Shown: piece after piece, positions 1 through 8,976 of the stretch
Numbering within the stretch: position 1 is the first letter of the stretch
How the letters are laid out: each line of letters opens with the position of its first letter
From: HXMU1420-2 sp017643305
Lineage (GTDB): Bacteria; Pseudomonadota; Alphaproteobacteria; Rhodobacterales; Rhodobacteraceae
Direction: 5' to 3'
Assembly: GCA_965217135.1 (NCBI GenBank)
Contig: OZ244249.1
Location: 4,278,001 to 4,342,000, forward strand
DNA length: 64,000 nt
Translations under genes and position numbers: made by a program
The notes under the pieces: model-generated
Database searches by the model: none
Told to the model about the DNA's origin: nothing
What the model saw: only the letters and a program-made list of their open reading frames with translations

Positions 1-572
1 AAAATGCGAATACCAACGCCGGTCTAGGCGCAGGTGCCGTTGTGGGCGCGATTGTCGGCTCTGCCGTGGCAGGCAGCGGCAGCCGTACCCAAGGCGCCAT
101 TCTTGGCGGTATCGTGGGGGCTGCAGCGGGCGGGATTGTCGGCAACCAGCTGGACAAGCAGGCGGCTGAACTGAACGCATCACTGGATGACAACATTCTT
201 GTGGAAACCGCCGATGGCCGGATGATCGTCACCCTGCCCGAAGACATCACATTCGATACCGACAGTGCCGTCGTCCGGCCCAGCCTACAGGCTGAGCTGA
301 ACAAGGTTGCCGCCAGCCTGGTGCAATACCCCGACAGCACCGTTCAGATTATTGGCCACACGGACAATCAGGGCGATGCGGGCTATAACCAGCGGCTGTC
401 CGAACAGCGCGCCAGCTCTGTCTCTGCAATCCTGCAGGGGGGCGGTGTGACCTCAGGGCGGATCAGCACTCTGGGCAAAGGTGAAAACGAACCCAAGGCA
501 TCCAACCTGACGCCTGAAGGCATGGCCCAGAACCGGCGAGTGGAGATCGTCGTCATCCCCACGTCGACCTGA
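1..572 (+). CDS. OmpA-family outer-membrane protein, 5' end outside window
   Basis: The frame is open from the first bases, so the N-terminus and any signal peptide lie outside the window; 189 residues are visible. They begin with a Gly/Ala-rich stretch (GAGAVVGAIVG, then GGIVGAAAGGIVG) resembling the glycine-zipper segment of YiaD-type proteins, followed by an OmpA C-terminal peptidoglycan-binding domain: ITFDTDSAVVRP, VQIIGHTDNQG, LSEQRASSV and a closing NRRVEIVVIP. By family knowledge such proteins link the outer membrane to the cell wall. A strong inverted repeat follows about 30 bases after the stop but belongs to the start of the next gene. Confidence 0.85.
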   Translation, partial: NANTNAGLGAGAVVGAIVGSAVAGSGSRTQGAILGGIVGAAAGGIVGNQLDKQAAELNASLDDNILVETADGRMIVTLPEDITFDTDSAVVRPSLQAELNKVAASLVQYPDSTVQIIGHTDNQGDAGYNQRLSEQRASSVSAILQGGGVTSGRISTLGKGENEPKASNLTPEGMAQNRRVEIVVIPTST

Positions 573-602
573 TCCGGTCTGGCCGAGCCACCAAATCCAC
601 AC

Positions 603-637
603 TATGTCAGCCCTGAACATAGCTGAGGGCTGACATA
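603..637. promoter_or_regulatory. 12-bp perfect inverted repeat covering a ribosome binding site
   Basis: TATGTCAGCCCT (603-614) and AGGGCTGACATA (626-637) are perfect reverse complements separated by 11 bases, and the arm ends one base before the ATG at 639. The only Shine-Dalgarno-like sequence for that gene, GAGGG at 625-629, lies in the 3' arm. There is no T-run, so it does not look like an intrinsic terminator. It could be a repressor operator or an RNA hairpin hiding the ribosome binding site. Confidence 0.6.
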
Positions 638-638
638 C

Positions 639-1181
639 ATGAATGATCCGATCCTGCTGGGCCTGTCTGGCTCTCTCCGGGCAAGCTCCGGCAACCGCAA
701 GCTGCTGCGCGAAGCGGCACGTCTTTTTGGGCCATGCACCTATCAGGAAGCGGATCTGCGCCTGCCTTTGTATGATGGTGACGACGAAGCCGCCGATGGC
801 GTTCCACCCGCAGTCCAGACGTTGGCCGACCAGATCGCAGCCGCCGATGCGGTGCTTATTTCCACGCCCGAATACAACAAGGCACCGTCCGGCGTTCTGA
901 AAAACGCGCTGGACTGGATCAGCCGGACAAAGGGTGGACCGTGGCGGGACAAGCCACTCGCGGTGATGTCAGCCTCCTCCGGTCGGTCCGGTGGTGAACG
1001 CTCACAGATGATCCTGCGCAGCTTCATGGTTCCGTTCCGCCCGCGCATTCTGCATGGCCCCGAAATGCACCTGGCCGCAGTCGGGTCGGCCTTTGACCAA
1101 GACGGCAGACTGCAGGGTGACTTGTATATAAGTACGTTGCAGGACCTGATGCAGGCCCTGCGCGCCGAGGTGGAACGCTAG
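639..1181 (+). CDS. NADPH-dependent FMN reductase family protein
   Basis: A 180-residue flavodoxin-fold protein of the NADPH-dependent FMN reductase (ChrR/YieF-like) family, which reduces flavin or quinone-type substrates in the cytosol using FMN and NAD(P)H. The phosphate-binding loop is visible near the N-terminus as GLSGSLRASSGNRKL, and the second family motif STPEYNKAPSGVLKNALDW lies near residues 73-91. Length fits the family. The ATG at 639 is preceded by GAGGG inside a 12-bp inverted repeat, suggesting controlled expression. It ends convergent with, and overlapping by four bases, the glyoxalase-like gene. The physiological substrate cannot be told from sequence. Confidence 0.85.
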   Translation: MNDPILLGLSGSLRASSGNRKLLREAARLFGPCTYQEADLRLPLYDGDDEAADGVPPAVQTLADQIAAADAVLISTPEYNKAPSGVLKNALDWISRTKGGPWRDKPLAVMSASSGRSGGERSQMILRSFMVPFRPRILHGPEMHLAAVGSAFDQDGRLQGDLYISTLQDLMQALRAEVER

Positions 1182-1582
1182 GGCGCTTCCCGTACACTAA
1201 TTTCGATCAGGTTGCGGTCTGGATCCCTTACGTAAATCGACATGATCGGCCTGGTGGCACCGGTACGGCGCACGGGGCCTTCTTCGACTGCGATGCCTTG
1301 TTGCGCCAGATGCTGTTGCCAGTCCGTCAGGTCCCCATCCGTCAAAAAACAAAGGTCGGCGGAGCCGGGGGTAGCAACATGCGCCTTGGGTTCAAATTCG
1401 CGCCCGGCCTGATGTAAGTTGATCTTCTGGCTGCCAAACGCAAGCGCTATCCGTGTGGTACCATCGGCCGGCGTAAATGATTGCGCCTCCATTCCCAGAC
1501 CGTCCGTGTAAAACGCCACCGTGGACGCCATATCGCGCACGGTCAAAACAAGGTGGTCAAGCGCGTTTACCTTCAAGGTCAT
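1178..1582 (-). CDS. VOC/glyoxalase-family protein
   Basis: A 134-residue single-chain protein of the vicinal oxygen chelate superfamily. The N-terminal LDHLVLTVRDMASTVAFYTD and a C-terminal half containing IYVRDPDRNLIEI match the two beta-alpha-beta-beta-beta modules of glyoxalase/dioxygenase-type proteins, with His near the N-terminus and Glu near the C-terminus as likely metal ligands. The start at 1582 is preferred because GAGG sits seven bases upstream; an upstream ATG at 1594 would add four residues. Whether it acts as a lyase, dioxygenase or resistance protein is not decidable. It overlaps the convergent FMN reductase by four bases. Confidence 0.85.
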   Translation of the reverse strand: MTLKVNALDHLVLTVRDMASTVAFYTDGLGMEAQSFTPADGTTRIALAFGSQKINLHQAGREFEPKAHVATPGSADLCFLTDGDLTDWQQHLAQQGIAVEEGPVRRTGATRPIMSIYVRDPDRNLIEISVREAP

Positions 1583-1693
1583 GGATTGCCTCATCTTGCA
1601 TCAGCCAAGTTGATCCGGCCCTGCGTTAATGGACCATCCGACCGCCATGGTCTAACACTTTACTGTCACCCTTACGCAAGGCAAGGAACCACC

Positions 1694-3385
1694 ATGACTA
1701 ACGAAATGAAGGGCGCCGAAGCGATGGTGCGATCCCTGCAAGCCCATGGCGTGCGTCATATTTTTGGCCTGTGTGGAGATACGACGCTGCCCTTCTACGA
1801 TGCCATGCGCAATCTAGACCACGGTATCACCCATGTGCTGACCCGCGACGAACGCAGCGCGGCTTATATGGCGGATGGTTATGCCCGCGTCACAGGTCGG
1901 GTTGGCGTGTGCGAAGGGCCATCAGGTGGCGGGGCGACATATATTCTGCCCGGTCTGATCGAGGCGAATGAAAGCTCTTATGCCGTGCTGGCGATCACCA
2001 CGGACATTTCGGTTGCGTCTTATGGCAAGTACCCGTTGACCGAGGTCGATCAGGACGCGCTGATGCGGCCGTTGACCAAGTTCAACACGGTTATCAAGCG
2101 CGCCGACCACATCCCCCGCATGGTGCGTCAGGCGTTTCGCGCGATGACCACCGGCCGCTCTGGTGCTGCGCATCTGGGGCTGCCCTATGACATTCAATAC
2201 GATCCGGTCCAGGCGGATGATATCTGGTCCGATCCCAAGCATCACAGCTTCCCCTCCTACCGCGCCGCGCCGGAACCCGGCAGCGTGGAAGCCGCGGTGG
2301 AGGCGATCCTGACAGCCAAGTCACCGCTTATCGTCTGTGGCGGGGGCGTTGTGATCGCGGGCGCGATGGAGGAGTTGGACCGCTTTGCCACGCGGCTGGA
2401 TCTGGCGGTGGCCACGTCGATTTCCGGCAAAGGCGCGCTGGCGGATACACATCCGCTGTCGCTGGGCGTCGTGGGCTCCAACGGCGGTACGGATGAAACA
2501 TGGGAAATGATGGCGGGCGCCGATTTGGTGGTCTTCATGGGCTGCCGCGCCGGGTCCACCACCACGGCCCGTTGGGAAGCCCCTAAACCCGGCCAGCGTA
2601 TCGTGCATTTCGACAATGACCCTATGGTCATCGGCGCAAACTATCCAACCGAGGTGGGGGTTGTGGCCGATCTGAAGCTGTCGCTTGCAGCAGCGAACGC
2701 CTATCTCGACCAACGCAGCGGCCCTGTGCCCGGGTTTGACGGCACGGCCGGTGTGGCTGACATCAAGACCCGGAAGTTTGCCAAGTTCGACGCCCTGGCC
2801 AGCAGCACAACCGACATGATCCTGCCAGAACATATCATCACAGCCGTCAACGCCGCACTGCCCGATGACGCGGTGGTGGTGTCTGATCCTGGCACAAGCT
2901 GCCCCTATTACAACGCCTATTCGCAGCAGAAGAAACCGGGGCGGTATTACATAACCAACCGTGCGCATGGCGCGTTGGGCTATTCCCTCTCTGCCGCGCT
3001 GGGCGCCTGGTACGGACGGCCCGACAGCAAGGTGGTGGCGATGATGGGGGATGGGTCCTTTAACTTCGCCTGTGGCGAGCTGGAAACCGTTATCCGTTCT
3101 GCTGCGCCGGTCACCTATATCGTGCTGAGCAATTCCAGCTTTGGATGGATCAAGGCGAGCCAGCGGGATGATTGCGACCGGCGGTATTACAACGTAGATT
3201 TCGGGCGCACCAACCACGCGGCAGTTGCAGCAGCGTTTGGTTTGAAAACGTGGCGCGTGGAACGTCCGGAGGAATTGCAGGACGCAGTGAACCAGGCATT
3301 TGACCACGATGGCCCAACCCTGATCGACGTGGTGTGCCAGCCACTGGAGGAGGCAGCAGCACCAGTGCGACGGTGGATGGGCTAA
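1694..3385 (+). CDS. Thiamine diphosphate-dependent enzyme, acetolactate synthase-like
   Basis: A 563-residue member of the ThDP-dependent enzyme family that includes acetolactate synthase large subunit, oxalyl-CoA decarboxylase and benzoylformate decarboxylase. The N-terminal PYR domain carries the conserved glutamate in TRDERSAAYMADGYAR (about residue 57), a central FAD/DHP-like domain follows, and the C-terminal PP domain has MMGDGSFNFACGELET, the GDG...N metal/ThDP motif. The ATG at 1694 follows AAGGAA; the frame is open further upstream, but that part lies over the divergent glyoxalase gene. No small regulatory subunit gene adjoins it, so a catabolic decarboxylase or ligase is at least as likely as branched-chain amino acid synthesis. 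Confidence 0.85.
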   Translation: MTNEMKGAEAMVRSLQAHGVRHIFGLCGDTTLPFYDAMRNLDHGITHVLTRDERSAAYMADGYARVTGRVGVCEGPSGGGATYILPGLIEANESSYAVLAITTDISVASYGKYPLTEVDQDALMRPLTKFNTVIKRADHIPRMVRQAFRAMTTGRSGAAHLGLPYDIQYDPVQADDIWSDPKHHSFPSYRAAPEPGSVEAAVEAILTAKSPLIVCGGGVVIAGAMEELDRFATRLDLAVATSISGKGALADTHPLSLGVVGSNGGTDETWEMMAGADLVVFMGCRAGSTTTARWEAPKPGQRIVHFDNDPMVIGANYPTEVGVVADLKLSLAAANAYLDQRSGPVPGFDGTAGVADIKTRKFAKFDALASSTTDMILPEHIITAVNAALPDDAVVVSDPGTSCPYYNAYSQQKKPGRYYITNRAHGALGYSLSAALGAWYGRPDSKVVAMMGDGSFNFACGELETVIRSAAPVTYIVLSNSSFGWIKASQRDDCDRRYYNVDFGRTNHAAVAAAFGLKTWRVERPEELQDAVNQAFDHDGPTLIDVVCQPLEEAAAPVRRWMG

Positions 3386-3393
3386 ATTCAGGG

Positions 3394-4425
3394 TTAGAGT
3401 GAAGCTTCGGGACGGAAGCCTTCGGGGATGTCATCCCGGTCGTTTAGCATGAGTTCAGCCATGACCTCCCCCACCTTGGGGGCCATACCGAACCCAATCT
3501 TGAAGCCGCCATTGGCTATGAATTGGCCGCTATGCAACGGGTGCGCGCCCAGCATCGGCGCGCGGCTGCGGGTGCGTGGGCGCAGGCCCGCCCAGCGTTG
3601 CACCACGGGTGCGTCGCATAGGGCCGGAACACTGTCGCGCGCCCTCATGATCAGGTCATCCACCTGCGCATCGGTCTCTGTTGGGCTGATAAACTCCCGC
3701 TCTGTCGTAGAGCCGACGGCAACAGTGCCGTCCGCATGCGGGATGATATGCAAAGCCTCGGCAAAGATCTGCGCCGCGCCACTGGCGTCATATTGAAAAA
3801 CGGCTGCCTGTCCTTTGATCGGTGCGCCAACTGTCTTGCCAAAGGCCGCGTTTAACTGCGCCAGATCAGCAACGCCTGTGGCATGCACTACGCGGCCTTC
3901 ATCCTCTGCCTCTCGCACTACCGGCGCGCCAAGTGTGGCCAGCGCCTGTGCCAGTGTCTGCACCGCTGTGCGGGGGTGCAGACGAGCCGTCAAGGTATCG
4001 CGCACAAGGTAACCGTACGGAGAGTGTGGCTCCCATTCCGATTGCCCAGAAGGGATCACCTCCCAAACCGCCGCATCCTCCCAGAACTGCGCTGCGCCAT
4101 TGGCACGGTCACGGGCCTGTTGCAGCTGGCGCTCATCGGCAATGGGTTGCAGGCGACCGTCGCGCGCATAGCTTGGATCCTGCCCGGACACAGCGCCGAC
4201 CTCGGCCCAAAATGCTTCGGCCAACAGCAGGCTTTCCAATTGGAACGCTTTCTTTTCATTCCAGTTTTCCGGCACATGCGGTGCCAAGGCCCCCAGCACC
4301 CCACCGCTGGCCCCGTCACCCACACTGTCGGGGTCAACAATTTGAACCCGTGCGCCCCGGCGCACACAGGACCACGCCACCGACAGCCCGAAAATGCCAG
4401 CGCCCCTTACCGTTACATCGACCAT
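3394..4425 (-). CDS. FAD-dependent oxidoreductase (DAO family), possible MnmC oxidase-like partner
   Basis: A 343-residue D-amino-acid-oxidase-fold protein. The dinucleotide-binding motif VRGAGIFGLSVAW is at the extreme N-terminus if the ATG at 4425 is used; an ATG at 4473 would add 16 unlike residues. GASGGVLGALAPH and, near the C-terminus, RWAGLRPRTRSRAPMLG and ANGGFKIGFGMAP are typical of ThiO glycine oxidase and of the oxidase half of MnmC. It lies divergent from mnmD with about 60 bases between starts. In many bacteria MnmC fuses an MnmD-like methyltransferase to such an oxidase, so a split MnmC pair is a reasonable hypothesis; glycine oxidase is the main alternative. Confidence 0.75.
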   Translation of the reverse strand: MVDVTVRGAGIFGLSVAWSCVRRGARVQIVDPDSVGDGASGGVLGALAPHVPENWNEKKAFQLESLLLAEAFWAEVGAVSGQDPSYARDGRLQPIADERQLQQARDRANGAAQFWEDAAVWEVIPSGQSEWEPHSPYGYLVRDTLTARLHPRTAVQTLAQALATLGAPVVREAEDEGRVVHATGVADLAQLNAAFGKTVGAPIKGQAAVFQYDASGAAQIFAEALHIIPHADGTVAVGSTTEREFISPTETDAQVDDLIMRARDSVPALCDAPVVQRWAGLRPRTRSRAPMLGAHPLHSGQFIANGGFKIGFGMAPKVGEVMAELMLNDRDDIPEGFRPEASL

Positions 4426-4487
4426 TGCCAATCCAATGTCCTTTGCCCAATGTCGCCGCGTCCAGCCGACCAATACGGGACCGGAAG

Positions 4488-5153
4488 ATGAAGAGCCAGC
4501 AAACAGAGCTGACCTGGCGGGAGGGGCGCGTGCCCGTCTCGACCCGTTTTGATGACCCGTATTTCAACCTGGACAACGGTCTGGCTGAAACCAGACATGT
4601 GTTTCTGAACGGTAATGGCCTGCCTGATCGGTTTAAACCCGGCTTTCAGATTGGCGAATTGGGGTTTGGCACCGGTCTGAATTTCCTGACGACGGTCCTG
4701 TGCTGGGATCAGAGCGGACAGGACGGCACCTTCACCTTCACCAGTTTCGAAGCCTTCCCTATGGCGGCTGCGGACATGGCCTACGCACTGGCTGCGTTTC
4801 CGGAGTTGACGGAGTTGGCGCAAGAGCTGCTAGAGCAAATTACGCAACCGGAAATTCGTGTGGGTGGCGGCATACTTCGGATCATAGAGGGCGATGCGCG
4901 CGGGACTTTGCCCGAATGGGCTGGGCGGGCGGATGCGTGGTTTCTCGACGGCTTTTCCCCCGCCAAGAATCCGGAGCTGTGGGAGCCGACCTTGCTCCAG
5001 GCGGTTGCCGACCACTCCAGCCCTGGCACTACGGCGGCCACCTATTCCGCAGCTGGGCACGTCCGCCGCGAGTTAGAAGCGGCTGGATTTGCAGTGACTC
5101 GCACCCCCGGTTTCGGGCGCAAGCGGCACATGGTGCAGGCGGTTTTACCATGA
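4488..5153 (+). CDS. mnmD: tRNA 5-aminomethyl-2-thiouridine methyltransferase MnmD
   Basis: A 221-residue SAM-dependent methyltransferase matching the N-terminal domain of MnmC (MnmD, DUF752). It would methylate 5-aminomethyl(-2-thio)uridine at the wobble position of certain tRNAs in the cytosol. Visible features are the family start ELTWREGRVPVSTRFDDPY, the SAM-binding loop QIGELGFGTGLNFLTT (about residues 45-60) and the catalytic-region motif WFLDGFSPAKNPELW. The chain stops after this domain, so the oxidase half is absent; a DAO-family oxidase is encoded divergently next door. The ATG at 4488 is chosen because this is where family similarity begins. It overlaps the following transporter gene by ATGA at 5150-5153. 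Confidence 0.9.
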   Translation: MKSQQTELTWREGRVPVSTRFDDPYFNLDNGLAETRHVFLNGNGLPDRFKPGFQIGELGFGTGLNFLTTVLCWDQSGQDGTFTFTSFEAFPMAAADMAYALAAFPELTELAQELLEQITQPEIRVGGGILRIIEGDARGTLPEWAGRADAWFLDGFSPAKNPELWEPTLLQAVADHSSPGTTAATYSAAGHVRRELEAAGFAVTRTPGFGRKRHMVQAVLP

Positions 5154-6019
5154 CCCAACGCAACAACGTACCGCTGGGTATCGCCCTGATGCTGACAACC
5201 ACGCTGGTTTTTGCCGCACAGGATGGCATTTCACGCCACTTGGCCGGCACCTACAATACCTGGCTGGTAGTGATGATCCGCTATTGGTTCTTCGCCGCTT
5301 TTGTCGTGGTCATAGCCGGGCGGCAAGCCGGGGGTGTGCGCAACGCGGCCCGAACCGAACAACCGCTGCTACAGATCTTTCGTGGGCTGCTACTGGCGGC
5401 AGAAATCTGCATTGCTGTGTACGGCTTCACCCTGCTGGGACTTGTAGAAAGTCACGCCGTGTTTGCGTGTTACCCGCTGCTGATCGCCGCCCTGTCTGGC
5501 CCAGTGCTGGGCGAACGGGTGGGCTGGCGCCGCTGGCTGGCGATTGCGCTGGGCTTTGTAGGCGTCCTCATCATTTTGCAGCCCGGCAGCGGCGTGTTTG
5601 ACCCGGTTGCCGTGATTCCGCTGGTCTCTGCCCTGATGTTTGCGCTTTATGGTCTGCTGACTCGTTTTGCTGCCCGCAAGGACCCAACGGCCACCAGCTT
5701 CTTCTACACCGGCACGGCGGGCGCTGTGGTGATGACAGCGGCGGGCATCTGGTTCTGGGAACCGATGTCGGGCCCGGATTATGGCTGGATGCTGGCGCTG
5801 TGCCTGACCGGCGTGGGCGGCCACTGGTTGTTGATCAAATGCTATGAGGTGGCCGAGGCCAGCGCAGTGCAACCCTTTGCCTATTTCCAGCTGGTCTTTG
5901 CCTCACTCGTCGGATTGGTCGTGTTTGACGAAATGCTACGCACCAACGTGATCCTTGGTGCCATGCTGATTGTCGGGGCGGGTGTGTTTACCCTATGGCG
6001 CGAACGCACGCAGGGTTGA
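5150..6019 (+). CDS. DMT-superfamily (EamA) transporter
   Basis: A 289-residue inner-membrane protein with about ten hydrophobic segments arranged as two EamA repeats, starting PLGIALMLTTTLVFAAQDG. The second repeat begins around GVFDPVAVIPLVSALMFALYG. Proteins of this drug/metabolite transporter type commonly export amino acids, metabolites or drugs; the substrate cannot be inferred. The ATG at 5150 overlaps the mnmD stop (ATGA), implying translational coupling, though no functional link is evident. Its 3' end overlaps the convergent lytic transglycosylase gene by 27 bases. Confidence 0.9.
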   Translation: MTQRNNVPLGIALMLTTTLVFAAQDGISRHLAGTYNTWLVVMIRYWFFAAFVVVIAGRQAGGVRNAARTEQPLLQIFRGLLLAAEICIAVYGFTLLGLVESHAVFACYPLLIAALSGPVLGERVGWRRWLAIALGFVGVLIILQPGSGVFDPVAVIPLVSALMFALYGLLTRFAARKDPTATSFFYTGTAGAVVMTAAGIWFWEPMSGPDYGWMLALCLTGVGGHWLLIKCYEVAEASAVQPFAYFQLVFASLVGLVVFDEMLRTNVILGAMLIVGAGVFTLWRERTQG

Positions 6020-7951
6020 GCCGACCAGTTCCTGCGTGAAATACACTGGTAACGCGGGTTGCCCTAAACGTGCGCGGTAGATCGGCAGACTTTCGGTGAC
6101 CCGCATGACATAGTTCCGCGTTTCGTTGAACGGGATATGTTCAATCCAGTCGATGATGTCCGGGTCGCCATCGCGCGGATCGCCATAAAGCTCCATCCAC
6201 CGGATCGGGCGGCGCGGCCCAGCATTGTAGCCTGCGGCCATCATCACGACGTTGCCGTCAAACGTGCCCGCCAGACCCGCCAGGTAATTCGCCCCCAGTT
6301 TGGCGTTGTACCGCCATTCCGTCAGCAGCCGGTCAGTGCTGTGCTGGGACAGGATGCCAAGGTCCTTGGCCACCAGTCGTGCGGTGGCAGGCATAACCTG
6401 CATCAGACCGCGCGCGCCGGCCCCGCTGACCACGATCGGGTCAAACTCGCTTTCACGCCTGGCAATGGCCAGGTTCATCTCGGGCGCCATGGGCAATTGC
6501 ATGCGCCCCACAGGGTGCAGAGCATAGTAAGGCGCGGGCACAATCAAGCCCTGCTGCGCAGCGCGCTTTCCGATCATGATGGCAAGATGCGGATGGTTCA
6601 TCTCCATCGCCATCGCGCCAAGCTGGGCGATCTGCTCCGGCGTCAATGATTCAGCCAGATGAGTCAGGAACCTTTCGGCCAGCACCAGTTCCCCAGCCGC
6701 CAACAGCAACAGCCCGGCCTCGAACACAGACGATTTCAGAAAGGTCGCCGACCGCCATGGTGGGGGATCGTCCGGTTTGGCCAATGCGGGATCAAACGGT
6801 AACCCCGCCTTTTCTGCTGCCAGTAGGCCGTAAAACGCGGTTTGGTATTTCGCTCCTTCAGCATAGGCGGCAGCGGCCTCTTTCTTCTGCCCAAGCGCTT
6901 CATGCGCCCGGCCGATCCAATAGCCAGACCGTCCCTTGGAGATCGGGGTAAACACCGCCCCGTCAAAACGCTGGAAGTGGCGCAGTGCCACCTCTGCATC
7001 CCCCATGTATTGCAGCGCAAGATAGCCTGACAGCCACTCCAGATCGGCAAAGTCGGACCCGTCTACCAGATAGTGGCGCGACGCAATCTCATATGCGCGG
7101 CGCGGGTCGCCATTGCGCATTTCGTGGCGGGCCAAATCGCGGCGCTGACGGGCCCAGGCGTCGGGTTCCCCCAGCAAGGCAGCATTTGCGCTGCGTTCCA
7201 GCAGCAGGGTCTTGGCATCGTCCTGCCGCCGCTTGCGCATGCGCCATTGGAACCGGTCATGGGCGAGCCCGGCAGAGTTTTTCAGGGCATCCGGCACCTT
7301 GGCGATCTTTGCATCAACTCCAGGTTCCAGCGCCTGCAAGGCCAGCCGCGCCTCGGCCAACGCCTTGTGCGATTCGTCCACCAGAGACAGCATACGTGAC
7401 CCACTGGTGCGGTGGCGGTCCCACAGCAAGCGGTCAAGCCGCGCGTTGTGATGGGGTTTCAGTAGCTCGGCATGCCGGTCCAGATAGGTTCGTTGCACCT
7501 GACTGCCCATCGGCATGGTCCGCCAGGCAATCACGAGACTTGCCTCAGCTTCCCCCGTCTCACCGCGGGCCGTCAGTGCGCGGGCATAGGTCAGCACCCC
7601 TTCGGCGGTCTGTGGCAGCGTGTCGGCAAAAAACTGCATCACCTGATCGGTAGACGCTGCGTCCAGCGTGTGCTCGTTCTTGCGCCGCAGCCAGGCGATA
7701 CCAGGCCAGTCACCTCTCCGTTTCAGGAAATTGGCAACCTCGGTATAAGTGCCCAGCCCGGCGCGCAGGCGGTGCCATTCCACGATGTCCTGCGCGATCT
7801 GGCCATCTTCGCGTACCAGGGCGGCCGCTTCATCCCACGCGCTCCCACGCATTTTCAGGACGGCTTCCGCCATGCGCCCGGCGCGATCCGCTAGGGCGGG
7901 CGACACTGCCGCGCCAAGCAGGAAGGTCATCAATACCAGAATGTGCGTCAT
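5993..7951 (-). CDS. Soluble lytic murein transglycosylase (Slt70 type)
   Basis: A 652-residue periplasmic protein. A signal peptide (MTHILVLMTFLLGAAVSPALA) supports the ATG at 7951. A long helical-repeat region precedes a C-terminal SLT domain with the catalytic glutamate in IARRESEFDP (about residue 490) followed by GARGLMQVMPATARLVA and AGYNAGPRR. Family enzymes cleave the MurNAc-GlcNAc bond of peptidoglycan, forming 1,6-anhydroMurNAc, and serve wall turnover. Length and architecture fit Slt70. It faces away from dapA and its 3' end overlaps the convergent transporter gene by 27 bases. Confidence 0.9.
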   Translation of the reverse strand: MTHILVLMTFLLGAAVSPALADRAGRMAEAVLKMRGSAWDEAAALVREDGQIAQDIVEWHRLRAGLGTYTEVANFLKRRGDWPGIAWLRRKNEHTLDAASTDQVMQFFADTLPQTAEGVLTYARALTARGETGEAEASLVIAWRTMPMGSQVQRTYLDRHAELLKPHHNARLDRLLWDRHRTSGSRMLSLVDESHKALAEARLALQALEPGVDAKIAKVPDALKNSAGLAHDRFQWRMRKRRQDDAKTLLLERSANAALLGEPDAWARQRRDLARHEMRNGDPRRAYEIASRHYLVDGSDFADLEWLSGYLALQYMGDAEVALRHFQRFDGAVFTPISKGRSGYWIGRAHEALGQKKEAAAAYAEGAKYQTAFYGLLAAEKAGLPFDPALAKPDDPPPWRSATFLKSSVFEAGLLLLAAGELVLAERFLTHLAESLTPEQIAQLGAMAMEMNHPHLAIMIGKRAAQQGLIVPAPYYALHPVGRMQLPMAPEMNLAIARRESEFDPIVVSGAGARGLMQVMPATARLVAKDLGILSQHSTDRLLTEWRYNAKLGANYLAGLAGTFDGNVVMMAAGYNAGPRRPIRWMELYGDPRDGDPDIIDWIEHIPFNETRNYVMRVTESLPIYRARLGQPALPVYFTQELVGSTLRAFAP

Positions 7952-8083
7952 GACTTGCAATTTCAGGGCAACCGAGGCTAGAGGCAAGACGTTAGCCCAG
8001 ACGCGGCAACGATCAATCCACTTTTCCGCGACCGGCCCAAACCGGCGGCCATTCGCGGAGCCCAAAAACAGAGGAGCGTGACA

Positions 8084-8956
8084 ATGTTCAGAGGTTCAAT
8101 GCCTGCACTGGTGACGCCGTTCAAAAACGGCGAGCTGGATCTCGACACGCTCAAACACCTTGTTGAATGGCACATCGAACAAGGCTCTACCGGGCTGGTT
8201 CCGGTTGGCACAACGGGTGAAAGCCCGACGCTGACCCATGACGAACACGAAACCGTAATTGAAACCGTTGTGAAAACCACTGCCGGGCGCGTGCCGGTCG
8301 TCGCGGGCGCAGGATCCAATAACACGGTTGAGGCGATCCGCTTTGTACATTTTGCCAAGAAGGTCGGGGCCGATGCCGCACTGGTGGTAACACCCTATTA
8401 CAACAAGCCCACCCAGCGGGGCCTGATCGCGCATTTTTCGGCTCTGAACGAGTGTGCCAACATCCCCATCATCATTTACAATATCCCACCACGGTCGGTC
8501 ATCGACATGACCCCGGAAACCATGGGTGAACTGGCCAAGCTCCCCAACATCGTTGGCGTCAAGGATGCCACCGCTGACATAACCCGTGTCAGTAAACAGC
8601 GCATCACCTGCGGTACGGATTTCGTCCAGCTGTCTGGCGAAGATGCCTCGGCCCTGGGCTTCAATGCACATGGCGGGGTTGGCTGCATCTCCGTCACCGC
8701 CAACGTCGCCCCACGCCTGTGTGCTGAATTCCAGCAAGCCACGTTGGTGGGCGACTATGCAAAGGCGCTGGACTATCAGGACAAACTGATGCCCCTGCAT
8801 GACGCGATCTTTGTGGAACCGGGGTTGGTCGGAGCCAAATACGGCCTTTCCAAACTGGGCCTCTGTTCGCCAGAGGTACGTCTGCCATTGACCGAAGCGC
8901 TGGACAGCACCAAGTCGCAGATTGACGCCGCGATGGCGCATGCGGGCCTGATCTAA
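8084..8956 (+). CDS. dapA: 4-hydroxy-tetrahydrodipicolinate synthase
   Basis: A 290-residue TIM-barrel aldolase of the DapA family, condensing pyruvate with aspartate semialdehyde in lysine/meso-diaminopimelate biosynthesis. Visible are GLVPVGTTGESPTLTHDE, the active-site tyrosine in IIIYNIPPRSVIDM and the Schiff-base lysine in IVGVKDATAD. The ATG at 8084 is preferred over a GTG at 8078 because GAGGAG at 8071-8076 is correctly spaced only for the ATG. The next gene is convergent, with a cluster of palindromes between them. Confidence 0.95.
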   Translation: MFRGSMPALVTPFKNGELDLDTLKHLVEWHIEQGSTGLVPVGTTGESPTLTHDEHETVIETVVKTTAGRVPVVAGAGSNNTVEAIRFVHFAKKVGADAALVVTPYYNKPTQRGLIAHFSALNECANIPIIIYNIPPRSVIDMTPETMGELAKLPNIVGVKDATADITRVSKQRITCGTDFVQLSGEDASALGFNAHGGVGCISVTANVAPRLCAEFQQATLVGDYAKALDYQDKLMPLHDAIFVEPGLVGAKYGLSKLGLCSPEVRLPLTEALDSTKSQIDAAMAHAGLI

Positions 8957-8976
8957 GGCGCCTGCCCTTCCTCTTG

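Noticed and set aside
2321..3307. A 328-codon minus-strand frame inside the ThDP enzyme gene
   Set aside because: Antisense of a clear enzyme; no recognisable protein features.
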